Below, piece by piece: positions 16,966 to 26,742 of a DNA stretch of 64,000 nt. The DNA comes from Eubacteriales bacterium SKADARSKE-1 (GTDB taxonomy: Bacteria > Bacillota > Clostridia > Oscillospirales > Acutalibacteraceae): assembly GCA_030920305.1 (NCBI GenBank), contig JARLUB010000003.1:92005-156004 (forward strand). Direction: 5' to 3'. The notes beneath the pieces were generated by a model. The model was not told the origin of the DNA and did no database searches. It was given only the letters and a program-made list of their open reading frames with translations. The position numbers and the translations under genes are program-made. Each line of letters begins with the position of its first letter. The stretch's first letter is position 1.

Positions 16966-19587
16966 ATGAAATATTATCTAAGCACTGTTGATGAGGTTCT
17001 TCAAAATGTTAGTTCTAATAATTCTGGACTTGGAAGTTCAGAGACCAACAAAAGGCTTATGACAAAAGGCTTTAATAAGTTGACACAAGGCAAAAAAGTA
17101 TCGCTTGTTAGACGACTTATTGGCCAATTATCTGATCCAATGATTATTGTACTTTTGATAGCGGCATTTGTGTCAGGGCTAGTTTCTTTTTATTCAGGGG
17201 AATCTTTTGCCGACACCTTTATAATCTTATTTGTCGTAATTGTTAATGCGGCTTTAGGCGTTTATCAAGAGAGCAAAGCTGAGATGGCAATTGAAGCACT
17301 AAATAAAATGGCAAGTGCAACGTCTAAGGTTTTAAGAGATGGGCAGCTAATAGTAATAAAAAGTGAAGAAATTGTAGTTGGAGACGTAATAATTTTAGAA
17401 GCTGGAGATGCTGTCCCGGCTGATGCTAGAATAATAGAGAGCTATAATTTAAAAGTGGAGGAGTCAGCATTAACTGGCGAATCTGTACCTGTTTTAAAAA
17501 TTGTGGACAGGCTTAGTTTAAAAGATAAAAACGATATTACGCTAAGTGAACGAAAAAATATGGTATACATGGGTAGCACGGTGGTTTATGGCAGAGGCCG
17601 CGCTGTTATTGTGGCAAGTGGCATGGACACTGAAATGGGCAAAATTGCAAAGTATATTGAAACGGCTAAAGAAGAAAAGACACCTTTGCAAAAAAGACTA
17701 AATCAACTTAGCAAAGTTTTAAGTTTTACTGTTATTGGTATTTGCATTTTCATGTTTTTGTTTAGAATTTTAGTTACCAACAATTTTGGTATAGAAAACC
17801 TTATTGATACCTTTATGATTGCCATTAGTTTAGCTGTGGCAGCTATTCCTGAAGGACTTGCTACTGTTGTTACGATACAACTTGCCATTGGCGTTACTAA
17901 AATGGCAAAGCACAATGCAATTATAAGAAAGCTTACAGCAGTTGAAACGCTTGGCTGCACACAAGTTATTTGCTCTGACAAAACCGGAACTTTAACTCAG
18001 AACAAAATGACAGTTACTAAGACTTATTGCGATAATGAAAAATTATTATTTATAGCTTTTAGCCTTTGTAGTGATGCTGAAATTGACGGTAATGGTAAAA
18101 TTTCAGGTGATCCAACAGAAGTTGCACTTGTTAAGTATGCAGAAAAGTTTTTTAAAAAGAGTGAACTTACAAATTTATATAATAGGGTTGATGAAGCACC
18201 ATTTAGTTCAGAGCGAAAGATGATGTCTACTATTTGTTCAACATCAGGCAATAAGTTTATACAATTTACTAAAGGTGCACCAGATATAGTTCTTAGCCGT
18301 TGCACTAAATATTTAAAAGATGGCAAAATTATAAATTTAACAGAAGAAGCAAAAGAGGAAGTAATAGAACAAAACAAGTCAATGGCAGCTAATGCGCTTA
18401 GAGTTTTAGGCGCAGCTTGCAAAGACTATGAGATTAAACCTGAATTTTCAGAGCCGGAAGAAGTAGAAAATGAACTTGTTTTTTTAGGCATTGCAGGAAT
18501 GATTGACCCGGTAAGGGAAGAGGCATTGGCAGCTGTTATTGAATGTAAATCTGCAGGGATTAGGCCAATTATGATTACGGGTGATCATAAAGATACAGCA
18601 GTTGCTATAGCTCGTGAGCTAGGAATTGCAATAGATTCTAGTCAAGCTTTAACTGGTGATGAGTTAGAAAAACTAAATGATGAAGAACTACTGAAAGCAG
18701 TAAATGACTATTCAGTTTATGCAAGAGTTCAGCCAGAACATAAAGTGAGAATTGTTAATGCTTTTAAAAGGTTAGGACAAGTTGTTGCAATGACAGGAGA
18801 TGGTGTAAATGATGCACCATCAATAAAAAATGCCGATATTGGGGTAGGAATGGGTATTGTCGGAACTGATGTTACTAAAAACGTAGCCGATATGGTTTTA
18901 GCGGATGACAATTTTGCAACCATTGTTACAGCAGTAAGAGAGGGTCGCAGAATTTATAGTAACATACAAAAAGCGATACAATTTTTAATTTCTTCAAACA
19001 TCAGTGAAATAATAGCAATATTCTTTGCAACTATTTTGAATTTTATAATTTTATCTCCAATACACATATTGTGGATTAACTTAATTACAGATACATTTCC
19101 GGCACTAGCGTTAGGAATGGAAAAAGAAGAAAAAGGCTTAATGAAGCAAAAACCACGAGATGCAAAAGAGGGGATTTTTTCAGGTGGTGTTTTGTTTGAC
19201 GTTATCTATCAAGGAATTTTAATAGCGGCAATTACATTGGCAGCGTACTTCATTGGCCATTTTTTAGAAAGTGGTAAATGGGAAATAACAAATAGTCGTG
19301 ACGGTATGACGATGGCATTTTTAACTATGTCTCTTGCAGAGATTTTTCATTCGTTTAACGTAAGGTCAACCTATCAATCACTTTTTAAAATCGGAAACAA
19401 AAATTCATATCTTATTGGATCTTTAATTTTTTCATTATTTTTAATAAATATTGTAGTTTTTGTGCCGGCGATTTCAAAGATATTTGAGATGGAACCAGTA
19501 AATTTTTTAGAATATATGGTGGCAGTTGGGCTGTCATTATCTATTATTCCGGTGGTAGAAATAGTAAAAGCAATAACGAGAAATTGA
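16966..19587 (+). CDS. P-type cation ATPase, Ca2+-transporting (P2A-like)
   Basis: The start is taken at ATG 16966 because AAAGGAG precedes it; the frame could extend to 16909. The 873-residue protein has all P-type ATPase landmarks: TGES in the actuator domain (about residue 170), the phosphorylation motif CSDKTGTLTQNKMTV with Asp338, GAPDIVLSRC in the nucleotide domain, MITGDH and TGDGVNDAP. The membrane segment AAIPEGLATVVTIQLAIG (PEGL) and the C-terminal six-helix domain are those of SERCA/PMR1-like bacterial calcium pumps. It exports Ca2+ at the cost of ATP. Mn2+ as a substrate is possible. Confidence 0.85.
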   Translation: MKYYLSTVDEVLQNVSSNNSGLGSSETNKRLMTKGFNKLTQGKKVSLVRRLIGQLSDPMIIVLLIAAFVSGLVSFYSGESFADTFIILFVVIVNAALGVYQESKAEMAIEALNKMASATSKVLRDGQLIVIKSEEIVVGDVIILEAGDAVPADARIIESYNLKVEESALTGESVPVLKIVDRLSLKDKNDITLSERKNMVYMGSTVVYGRGRAVIVASGMDTEMGKIAKYIETAKEEKTPLQKRLNQLSKVLSFTVIGICIFMFLFRILVTNNFGIENLIDTFMIAISLAVAAIPEGLATVVTIQLAIGVTKMAKHNAIIRKLTAVETLGCTQVICSDKTGTLTQNKMTVTKTYCDNEKLLFIAFSLCSDAEIDGNGKISGDPTEVALVKYAEKFFKKSELTNLYNRVDEAPFSSERKMMSTICSTSGNKFIQFTKGAPDIVLSRCTKYLKDGKIINLTEEAKEEVIEQNKSMAANALRVLGAACKDYEIKPEFSEPEEVENELVFLGIAGMIDPVREEALAAVIECKSAGIRPIMITGDHKDTAVAIARELGIAIDSSQALTGDELEKLNDEELLKAVNDYSVYARVQPEHKVRIVNAFKRLGQVVAMTGDGVNDAPSIKNADIGVGMGIVGTDVTKNVADMVLADDNFATIVTAVREGRRIYSNIQKAIQFLISSNISEIIAIFFATILNFIILSPIHILWINLITDTFPALALGMEKEEKGLMKQKPRDAKEGIFSGGVLFDVIYQGILIAAITLAAYFIGHFLESGKWEITNSRDGMTMAFLTMSLAEIFHSFNVRSTYQSLFKIGNKNSYLIGSLIFSLFLINIVVFVPAISKIFEMEPVNFLEYMVAVGLSLSIIPVVEIVKAITRN

Positions 19588-19632
19588 TATAGAATGAAAA
19601 AGAGTATAAAAGGCTAATCTTTTCTCTGTAAA

Positions 19633-19682
19633 AAAAGCAGACACCAACAAAAGTGTAAGTTTTTGGTGTGTCTGCTTTTTTG
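19633..19682 (+). terminator. Terminator after the P-type ATPase gene
   Basis: A long hairpin (AGCAGACAC ... GTGTCTGCT with an AT-rich loop) followed by TTTTTTG, 45 bases after the stop codon. Confidence 0.75.
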
Positions 19683-19708
19683 TATAATGAAAAAATGAGT
19701 CGATATAA

Positions 19709-19985
19709 TCACCCCAAATTAAAAACGAAACTAAAAGCTTGATCAAAGTTTGAAAATTTGTGAAGAAGAGAACGAAGGTTTAGTTTGAGCCAGGCCCCAA
19801 AATTTTCAATTGAATTCAAATCTGGAGAATAAGGCGGAAGGAAAATCAAATTAACCTCAGCTTTTTCAGCAAGTTAAAAAATACGTTTTCATGGGGCATC
19901 TTCTAAGTTTGCCTTTCCTTCATTTATAAATTTAACTACTCTTTTTCTAAATTTCTTATCATAACTGATACTCTTATTTTATCAT
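19709..19985 (-). pseudogene. IS630-family transposase remnant, internally deleted
   Basis: On the minus strand the first part reads SYDKKFRKRVVKFINEGKAN, the start of an IS630 OrfA, with its ATG changed to ATC. After about 25 residues it jumps to LIFLPPYSPDLNSIENF and then FDQAFSFVFNLG, the C-terminal end of the DDE domain. The middle of the transposase, including most catalytic residues, is gone. It is one of at least three IS630 scars in the window. Confidence 0.7.
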
Positions 19986-20044
19986 TTTATATTCTATTTT
20001 TAACTTGCTTTGACCATACACTTTTTTAGAAAGAGGTGAATATT

Positions 20045-20640
20045 CAAATGTTAGGTAATTCATTGAAAAATAATATTGTATTAAGTTCAAAGGCAAAAAT
20101 TCAATCTTGTTGTAACAAACAAATTGATTCAGAAATTTTTCTGCAATAACGAAATATAAAAAAAGTAGAGCTCATGATAAACGAAATAATAAACGGCGCA
20201 AAAGTTGAAAGTTTATTTAACCTGTTTTTAAAAACAATTAAATGTATCGAAGAATTAACTGGTGAAGTTATTACTTTAAATAACTTTAAAGAAAATCCAT
20301 ATGTTAATGAATATGTTTAAGAACTTCAAGCAAATAACAGGGAATTTGTAAGAGAAAATGTTCAATTGCAAAAAGCTATGAAAGCCTCAGTTGCGACACG
20401 CTTACAAAATTTGATTTGCCATTTTAAAAGATGACGTTAATATTATGTGGAACGCGATATTTAAAGCATCTTTTGTATAGAACTGATGATTTTATGGCGA
20501 AAACCGCTTCGTTTTTTGGCAATTGGAAAGCAGAACAAGCTAAAGTGCAACCCTAAGAAGAGTTATAGCAGCAGATTTTTGGCTTGAATTTAATTAAAAG
20601 CAATAAGTGGTTCTCCAGCATAGCTATAGACTGAACCCCA
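20045..20640 (+). pseudogene. Eroded copy of island genes (119-residue family, exported-protein family and terminator)
   Basis: Two remnants can be recognised. At about 20165-20310 the sequence encodes LKTIKCIEELTGEVITL, clearly related to LLKAVKCIEAITGDTV in the gene at 51454-51804. At about 20475-20560 it encodes DFMAKTASFFGNWKAEQA, matching DLMVKTASFLDNWKAEQA at the end of the gene at 48412-49074. This is followed by the same downstream sequence as there (GGCTTGAATTTAATTAAAAG and a damaged CCAGCATAGCT hairpin). Stops and frameshifts interrupt both. The island module was therefore present here before and has decayed. Confidence 0.7.
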
Positions 20641-20685
20641 TTGAATAGACAAGAATAAAAAGCCCTATCGCAAGATATCTAACAA

Positions 20686-20875
20686 TTACGCAGATTTGCT
20701 TCTTATTTGGTAAGGAGTGGACTGCTTTTTTGTTTGAATACGTTCATAATTGTAGAAATATATATAGTCATCAATCAATATTCTGGCCTCGTTGAAAGTC
20801 TGAATATTGTGCCTGTATATGCATTCAATTTTAAGGGTACTGAAGAAGCTTTCAGCTTCTGTTCTCTCACCTTCA
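20686..20875 (-). pseudogene. IS3-family transposase OrfB, C-terminal remnant
   Basis: The minus strand reads ERTEAESFFSTLKIECIYRH, then IDDYIYFYNYERIQTKKQST and a final stop. This is the last ~60 residues of an IS3-type DDE transposase (the third catalytic acid is the E of AESFF). The N-terminal half of an OrfB on the same strand lies at 24786-25022, separated by the 1043-residue protein gene. Confidence 0.75.
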
Positions 20876-20976
20876 ATACCACCTGTTACCCATTTCTCTG
20901 TGCGTTTTCCCTTCTCTTTTTAGTCGCAGCACTTCTAATAATATTTCTTTCCAATAATGTTTTCCCTTGCGAAAAC

Positions 20977-21018
20977 CTCCTATCTATATTTTCTACGATA
21001 GGAGGCTTTTTTGCAATG
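20977..21018 (+). terminator. Hairpin with T-run
   Basis: CCTCCTATC / GATAGGAGG with a 12-base loop is followed by CTTTTTT. It is a good plus-strand terminator by structure, but no intact plus-strand gene ends before it. It marks the left edge of the segment carrying the 1043-residue protein gene. Confidence 0.6.
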
Positions 21019-21439
21019 CCCGTTTTCCTGGGTTAGGTCTGTTTTTTGGGGGAGGGGTTCATTTTGTTCTTTGCCTTTTAATTTATCATTAAAGTCTATA
21101 TTTTTTTAAACTTATCAGTATTTTCTTCCCTTTTCAAACCATCCTCCGAGGTGTATTTATTTTTACTTTATATTAAATTACCCAGCATTAACCACTATAA
21201 TAAACTTATTTTTTAAAAATCAAGAATATAAGGAAACATGAGCTCATTAGGTGATTTTTCAAATATTAAGAAAATAAAAATCAAAAACTATAATTTGGTA
21301 ATAATTTATAAAAAAATAATTATTTTTCTTATGGGAAGGTGATATAAGGAGAATCCACTTAATAATTCTAATTTAGAAATACTAATAGTCAATTTTATGA
21401 TAAAATTAATAACAATACATTATGTGAAGGAGAAATTAG

Positions 21440-24400
21440 ATGAAAAAGGTATTATCAAGCATTTTGATTTTAACTATGTCAATTAGTTCAATAGGAACTA
21501 TTTCAACTTTTGCTGATGAGTCTGAAGCAAAAACTTCAGCCACTACAGAAACACTTTCTGAAGTTGGCAATGTTAAAGTAGAAATAGACGAAGCCATAGA
21601 TAAGCTTAAAGATAACATAACAAAATTAGAGGTAAAATCTTTTTGGCAAAGAAATAAGAGTGCGATTTTAAAAGTTGCATATGTAGCTTTGGCAGCTGCC
21701 GCAACTGCGACAGCCTTTTATTTTGGAAACAAATATTTAGTAGCTAATCCTAAAGATATCAAAAGCAGCTCAGAGGACATCCAAGGCTCTATTGATTCAG
21801 TCAGTTCGGGGGAAAGCAAATCTGAACTTGTAGAAGGTTCAGAAAGCAATACAAAAAGCGAAAACCTGCTTGAATTTACTGTAGACAAGTCGGGTGAAAT
21901 TGTTGAATTCCCAATTAACCAAATGGATAATGAGAACGCTACCCACCCTACAGACACACTCGAGGGGAAACAAGTTGAGGATGCAGAAAGTGATGTATGT
22001 TTCTCTGAGCAAAAAGATGTAGACAATTCATCTGAAAGCGAATCTCCATTTTCTGTTGAGATTGAAGAAGAAGGCCAATGCCCAATAGATGATGAAAATC
22101 TAAATTCAGAAAATCAAATAACAATCCTCTCAACCCCAACTCAAGAAGACGGTGAAAATACAACCTCTACTAATTTAAAAAAGTCTGAAGAAACCCCTGC
22201 AGAGCCGGTTAAAACCGAAGGCCAAACTTCAGAGGAAGAACACACTCCAGAGCAAGTTGAAACCAAAAACCAAGATTCGGAGGGTAATTCGAAAGAAACT
22301 GAAAAAACACCGGTAAATGCAGAAGAGTCAACTGGTTTTTTTGCAGGAATCAAGAACAAGATTCTCGCAGCACTAGGACTAGGAGGAGGAACCACCGGTG
22401 GAGTAGTAGCTGCGAAGAAGTGCCTCAATTCAAGACGCCCAAATCGTAGCAGAGATAATAACCCAGGCAAAGAAAAAAGTGTAACAGAAGACGACCTCCA
22501 AAGATGGGGAAAACAACAAAAAGGAGGAACAGAAGGAACATCACCAAATCAAGACAATTTGGTAGCCAGTTTAAGTGCTGCGGCGCCGCCAGATGCATCA
22601 AAGTTCGAGTCGGTAACTTTACCAGGAGCTAGACCAACGCTGCCTCATCCCCCCCAAAGCCCACTCATAGGGCTGGTAGACGCAACAAATATTCCACATG
22701 GCACACCGTTAGTAAGACAACCACCACCACACCCATATACAGCAGCACCTCCTCCGATTGCCAACCCACTAACTCTAAATATGTTTCCTACGCCTAACAT
22801 CTTAAGTGGCCAATCTCCTCCACCTCCTCCAGGATACAAACCACCGCAACCACCAGTGGTACAATCAACTGCAGGAAGAATCCCACCACCAATGTTGCCA
22901 CAGCAGCAACTTATGCCTAATGGAAGACCGATTCCCCAAAGGCAACCACAATTATATTGTCCTGAATACCAACAACCTGTAGCAAATACTGCAGCCGTTA
23001 CAACTGCTACAACAACTACAACTTCATCTGAACCACCTGTAACGCCACCAGTTGAAGCAGCAATTAGAATAATACCTGCTGCGTTTGTGCCAGCCGTTGC
23101 AGCAACAGCAGCCGTAGCAGCCACTACAACTACAGCACCTACAATTCCTACTGAACTTACAAATATAGACCAGGTATTTATTGCACTAAATGCTGAATTT
23201 GCTGCACCTACTGAGAATCAGCAAACAGTGCTAGATATTCTAAATAGCCTGAAATGTGACTTACAAGGCTACCATAAACGTTTTAACATTTCTTATGAAA
23301 CTATTAAAGGAGTTTGTTCAAATCTATTAACAATTATTAGTAAATTTAATAAAACTGAAATAACTAAACGTGGCATAAAAGAGATTCTTAGAGAACTTTG
23401 TAAAAATGTAAAGGTAGACAATTTAATCCCGTTCTTAAATAATCTTGTAGTCGGCGTCAATATCCAAAGTGATAATGACATTCTGTCGGCTATAAATGTC
23501 AATAAGCAATCTTATAATAATCTTACTATGCTACCTGTAATTAATCCAGGTGAAGCAACAATTGCAACACAGCCACAAAACACCGCAACAGCAGTGCCAA
23601 CAGCAACAGCTGCAGCACCTACAATAGCCGTTGCAGCAACAGCATCCATAGTAGCAGCAACTATACCTACAGCAATTGATGACGAAACCGCAGAATCAGA
23701 TCATGATGATTTCGATACCACTGCACCTACAATTCCTGCTGAGTTTAGAAATGTAGAAGATGTACTTCATGAAATAGATAACGAATTTGTTTCATATAGA
23801 GAATCAATGAATGAGAATGAGCAACTAATGCTAGAAATTCTGCACAATAACAAGATTATAAAATTATTAGACAGTCAACATACAAAATTAAATATTTCTT
23901 ATGACATTATTAAATCCATTTTTACTAATCTATTAATCCTTGCTTCTAGCCTTAATAAAACTGAAGTAACCTCATCTAACATACAAAAAATTCTTGAACA
24001 GCTTTTTTCTACTGTAAGTGCAAAAAATTTAAACCAAGTATCACATGATATTGCAACTAAACCCGGCATTAATAATGTGAATAAAATTATGGAGTTTCTA
24101 GCTCCTATTAAAGAATTTATAACGCCGGCAGTAGCTGAAACGGCAGCACTGCAACAAAACACCGCAACCGCAGCAGCACCTACAACTCTTAAAAAAATTG
24201 AAACTTTAGAAGAAATAACTACTTTACTAAATGCTGAATTTGCTGGAAATAAAGTGTGGCAAAGGATTATAAATAACCCACAAATTGGAGGGGCGTTAAT
24301 TTGGAGATTTGACATTAGGCGTATGCCTTATAATGTTATGCGAGAGTTTTGGGCTGATATGATCGACTTTTTTCAAAGATTTGATGTAAATGAAGATGGT

Positions 24401-24571
24401 ATGATAAAAATTATTAGACTTTTTAATAATTCGACGCGATTAGACTATTTCCTCACTGCAATAGAATACATAAAAAATTATGCCAAAGATTTGGAAGATG
24501 CGGTAAAAATTCTAAATGATGGACACTATTTATCACATAATATAAACAATATAAATAATATGAGGTGCTAG
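21440..24571 (+). CDS. Large exported proline-rich repeat protein of unknown function
   Basis: 1043 residues, ATG after GAAGGAG. In order: signal peptide (1-25, ending TFA); hydrophobic segment (about 84-103, alanine-rich); acidic, Glu/Ser/Thr-rich stretch (about 105-290); a Gly/Ala hydrophobic patch (about 297-327); a basic linker; a proline-rich region (about 383-553) with runs such as QSPPPPPGYKPPQPP; then three related helical repeat units (about 566-690, 763-885 and 914-1043), each opening with a TIPTELTNIDQVF-like motif and separated by Ala/Thr linkers. The proline region resembles the FH1 or profilin/SH3-binding regions of eukaryotic and effector proteins, but no function is recognised. 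The frame is intact over 3.1 kb amid pseudogenes, which suggests selection. Confidence 0.8.
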   Translation: MKKVLSSILILTMSISSIGTISTFADESEAKTSATTETLSEVGNVKVEIDEAIDKLKDNITKLEVKSFWQRNKSAILKVAYVALAAAATATAFYFGNKYLVANPKDIKSSSEDIQGSIDSVSSGESKSELVEGSESNTKSENLLEFTVDKSGEIVEFPINQMDNENATHPTDTLEGKQVEDAESDVCFSEQKDVDNSSESESPFSVEIEEEGQCPIDDENLNSENQITILSTPTQEDGENTTSTNLKKSEETPAEPVKTEGQTSEEEHTPEQVETKNQDSEGNSKETEKTPVNAEESTGFFAGIKNKILAALGLGGGTTGGVVAAKKCLNSRRPNRSRDNNPGKEKSVTEDDLQRWGKQQKGGTEGTSPNQDNLVASLSAAAPPDASKFESVTLPGARPTLPHPPQSPLIGLVDATNIPHGTPLVRQPPPHPYTAAPPPIANPLTLNMFPTPNILSGQSPPPPPGYKPPQPPVVQSTAGRIPPPMLPQQQLMPNGRPIPQRQPQLYCPEYQQPVANTAAVTTATTTTTSSEPPVTPPVEAAIRIIPAAFVPAVAATAAVAATTTTAPTIPTELTNIDQVFIALNAEFAAPTENQQTVLDILNSLKCDLQGYHKRFNISYETIKGVCSNLLTIISKFNKTEITKRGIKEILRELCKNVKVDNLIPFLNNLVVGVNIQSDNDILSAINVNKQSYNNLTMLPVINPGEATIATQPQNTATAVPTATAAAPTIAVAATASIVAATIPTAIDDETAESDHDDFDTTAPTIPAEFRNVEDVLHEIDNEFVSYRESMNENEQLMLEILHNNKIIKLLDSQHTKLNISYDIIKSIFTNLLILASSLNKTEVTSSNIQKILEQLFSTVSAKNLNQVSHDIATKPGINNVNKIMEFLAPIKEFITPAVAETAALQQNTATAAAPTTLKKIETLEEITTLLNAEFAGNKVWQRIINNPQIGGALIWRFDIRRMPYNVMREFWADMIDFFQRFDVNEDGMIKIIRLFNNSTRLDYFLTAIEYIKNYAKDLEDAVKILNDGHYLSHNINNINNMRC

Positions 24572-24600
24572 TTTAAAGCTAGCGCCTCTTATTTATATTA
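24561..24600 (+). terminator. Terminator of the 1043-residue protein gene
   Basis: The stem GAGGTGCTAG / CTAGCGCCTC (one G-T pair) with a seven-base loop overlaps the stop codon and is followed by TTATTTATATT. Confidence 0.7.
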
Positions 24601-24790
24601 TATTTTTGAAATATTCAGATTTATCTTTATCGTATGAAATTTGAAAACCACTTATATCAAAAGTCACTTTAGAGCTGGGGTCTGTTGGATCTTCGTCTAT
24701 TGAGACAATTATTATATCTTTGTGCTCCCACTGCTTTTCTTTAACCATTTTAGAAAAATCGTCCACTACCTGTTTAAACGGCTTTGTGAT
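24597..24790 (-). pseudogene. Unrecognised C-terminal gene fragment
   Basis: The minus strand is open for about 60 codons, ending in WEHKDIIIVSIDEDPTDPSS and DISGFQISYDKDKSEYF before a stop. There is no start. It is joined directly to the IS3 OrfB remnant at about 24785, so it is probably the tail of a gene brought next to the element by recombination. No family is recognised. Confidence 0.4.
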
Positions 24791-25115
24791 TAATCACAAG
24801 ACCAGTCTCTTTAAGCAACCAGATTTTCATCCTGCGATACCCATAAGTGTTCTTTGTATGCTTATGTCACTGAATTATTAAATTGGCTATGATTTTATCT
24901 TTGCCTGGTTCATCTCTCCTTGCTAGCCATACGTAATACCCACTTCTAGAAACTTCAAAATATTTGCAAAGGTAAGAGATTCTATATTTTTTCTGTTTGA
25001 AAATATAGGATTTCTTTTTTCACATCCTTCCAGCAGCGGCTAGAAAAGAACGCAGTAAGCTATTCTCTGTTTTAAGACGTTTGTTTTCAAGCTCGAATTT
25101 CTGCATTTGAGCTTG
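24786..25115 (-). pseudogene. IS3-family remnant: OrfA tail and OrfB N-terminal half
   Basis: Reading the minus strand, ENKRLKTENSLLRSFLAAAG is the coiled-coil end of IS3 OrfA. It is followed by YRISYLCKYFEVSRSGYYVW, then RRDEPGKDK and NTYGYRRMKIWLLKETGLVI, the start of OrfB before its DDE core. A frameshift lies near the OrfB start, a stop lies inside, and the frame breaks off at about 24786. The missing C-terminus matches the remnant at 20686-20875. Confidence 0.75.
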
Positions 25116-25453
25116 CATTTTTTGTGCTGCCTTCAAAAATTCCTTCACTTGCCAAATAGAGGGACGATTTATCTATATGTATCAATTTGTTTTCAAAGTC
25201 AATGTCGTCCCAAATAAGCCTACACAATTCTCCTCGTCGAATTCCGGTATACAGAAAAACTTCAATAATAGTTCTGTATTTTAAATTTTCCCGTTTTAAG
25301 CACGCAAGCAGTTTAGCGGTTTCTTTTTCACCAAGATAAGTTGCTTCTTTTTTTATAATCGTTGGAGGCTTAACCCTATCACGTGGATTTGAAAATATGA
25401 CTTGCCATTCTACAGCAGTTGACATAATAGAAGAAATCAGCCGATGATGATAG
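25095..25453 (-). pseudogene. Tyrosine integrase fragment
   Basis: The minus strand encodes HHRLISSIMSTAVEWQVIFS through TGIRRGELCRLIWDDIDFEN to STKNASSN. It is almost identical to residues ~212-335 of the intact integrase at 55276-56655. It keeps the first catalytic arginine but lacks the HxxR and tyrosine. At its right end (about 25441-25453) it joins an AAA+ gene fragment on the other strand through a short GATGATGATA homology. At its left end it joins IS3 OrfA through the shared string ATGCAAGCTCAAAT. Both joints look like recombination at microhomology. Confidence 0.75.
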
Positions 25454-25684
25454 ACGCTCAAATGAAACCTTGATTGATCAGCTTTTTGGAATCGATATCG
25501 ATCGTTATGGAAACAATTCTTCCTTGAAAAGATCCAAAAATCTTGCAAAACACCTAAAAGCTCACCCTAAAAGAGGGGTAATCATCATAAACGAGTCCGA
25601 TAAGCTTAACCCAAATGGTGAGCTTGACGAAATTCCTAGGGACGCAATGGATAGTAGAGTAAACAGGTTGTCCGGCCGAAGATG
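25446..25684 (+). pseudogene. Fragment of the island AAA+ ATPase gene
   Basis: The plus strand encodes RRSNETLIDQLFGIDIDRYG, then HPKRGVIIINESDKLNPNGE and DAMDSRVNRLSGRR. This matches residues ~210-277 of the 531-residue AAA+ proteins at 46535 and 60863, including the Walker B region, but both ends are missing. A C-terminal frameshift follows DAMDS. Confidence 0.8.
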
Positions 25685-25923
25685 AAAGCAATCCTCTAAA
25701 TTGAGAGAAGTGGAGCGTCATCTTGCAGAGTGTTTTTTTAAAAAATTAAGCAACTTCAGCTGTCTGCTACCTATTGCGACAAATTTTCTTTTTAGAAAAT
25801 AATTGAGCCATAAAAATTTACTTAATTCAGAAAATTTAATATGTATGATATAATAAACATGGATTATTAAATAACATTTGTTAATATTAATATGCCTATC
25901 AAAAAAATTAAGAGGTGTACAAA

Positions 25924-26574
25924 ATGGTTAAAAAATTTCTTTTATGGATAAGTATTGTAAACTTAGTCATTATGGTATGGTTTATTTCCAAAATTCAAGC
26001 TGATATAGTTCCAATCCACTTTAATATAAATGGTGCTATTGATGGGTGGGGTAGTAAATGGTTTTTACTAATTGGGCCAATTATACCGTTTCTTTTATCG
26101 ATTTGCTTTGAGATATATAATACTGCGACTAAGAACAATAGAAATGTTCAAGTTAACAAATGCTTTGAAAAACGTGTAATTTGTGCAATAATTATAGTAT
26201 TTATTTTGATGGGTTGGTTAATGTTAGCATCAGCTCAATTCGAAAAACTTGAAACAAAATTTCTTTCTTGTATAACTATACTACTGGGTGTATTAATATT
26301 ATACATAAGCACTATCATGCCCAAATTTAAGCTAAATAAAACCTTTGGTATAAGAACTCCGTGGACTTTAAAAAGTGAATTTGTATGGAATAAAACTCAT
26401 AAATTAGGGGGAACTTTGGGTATCATTGGAGGAATTTTAATGATTGGTTCAGGCCTTACCTCATTAATAATTAATATATCTTGGATTTGCTTTTGGGGAA
26501 TTGTATTAGGTATCATTCTTTGCGCAATAGTTCCTATTATTTACTCCTATAAAATCTATAAAAATCCTCAGTAA
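25924..26574 (+). CDS. SdpI/DUF1648-type membrane protein
   Basis: The start is at ATG 25924, eight bases after AGAGG (frame open from 25915). About 216 residues with six predicted membrane segments. The N-terminal DUF1648 pattern (IVPIHFNINGAIDGWGSK) and the C-terminal SdpI pattern (TFGIRTPWTLKSEFVWNKTH) are both present. In Bacillus, SdpI confers immunity to the SdpC toxin and also acts as a signal receptor; many homologs stand alone with unknown roles. No sdpABC genes lie nearby. It sits just outside the left island repeat. Confidence 0.75.
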   Translation: MVKKFLLWISIVNLVIMVWFISKIQADIVPIHFNINGAIDGWGSKWFLLIGPIIPFLLSICFEIYNTATKNNRNVQVNKCFEKRVICAIIIVFILMGWLMLASAQFEKLETKFLSCITILLGVLILYISTIMPKFKLNKTFGIRTPWTLKSEFVWNKTHKLGGTLGIIGGILMIGSGLTSLIINISWICFWGIVLGIILCAIVPIIYSYKIYKNPQ

Positions 26575-26742
26575 ATCCTTTTAAAGTAAGAATTACTCAA
26601 TATAAGATTGTAGCGTTAAAAAAGGTTAAACTCGTTGTCATGCACTAAAGATTAATTTTATTTGTTTTAATGTATTTTAATTATATTGGACGACAAACAG
26701 GCGACAAAATCACTTTTTAAATAAATATTTCAATAAAAATAA

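Noticed and set aside
20707-21036. 109-codon plus-strand frame
   Set aside because: It is antisense to the IS3 OrfB remnant, which is supported by conserved transposase motifs.
22141-23124. Antisense reading frames of 109 and 159 codons opposite the 1043-residue gene
   Set aside because: They are the Gly/Val-rich mirror of proline- and threonine-rich codons and have no ribosome sites.
21440-24571. The 1043-residue protein as the missing tape-measure protein
   Set aside because: It has a signal peptide and proline-rich repeats, lies 12 kb outside the tail operon and is embedded in insertion-sequence debris.
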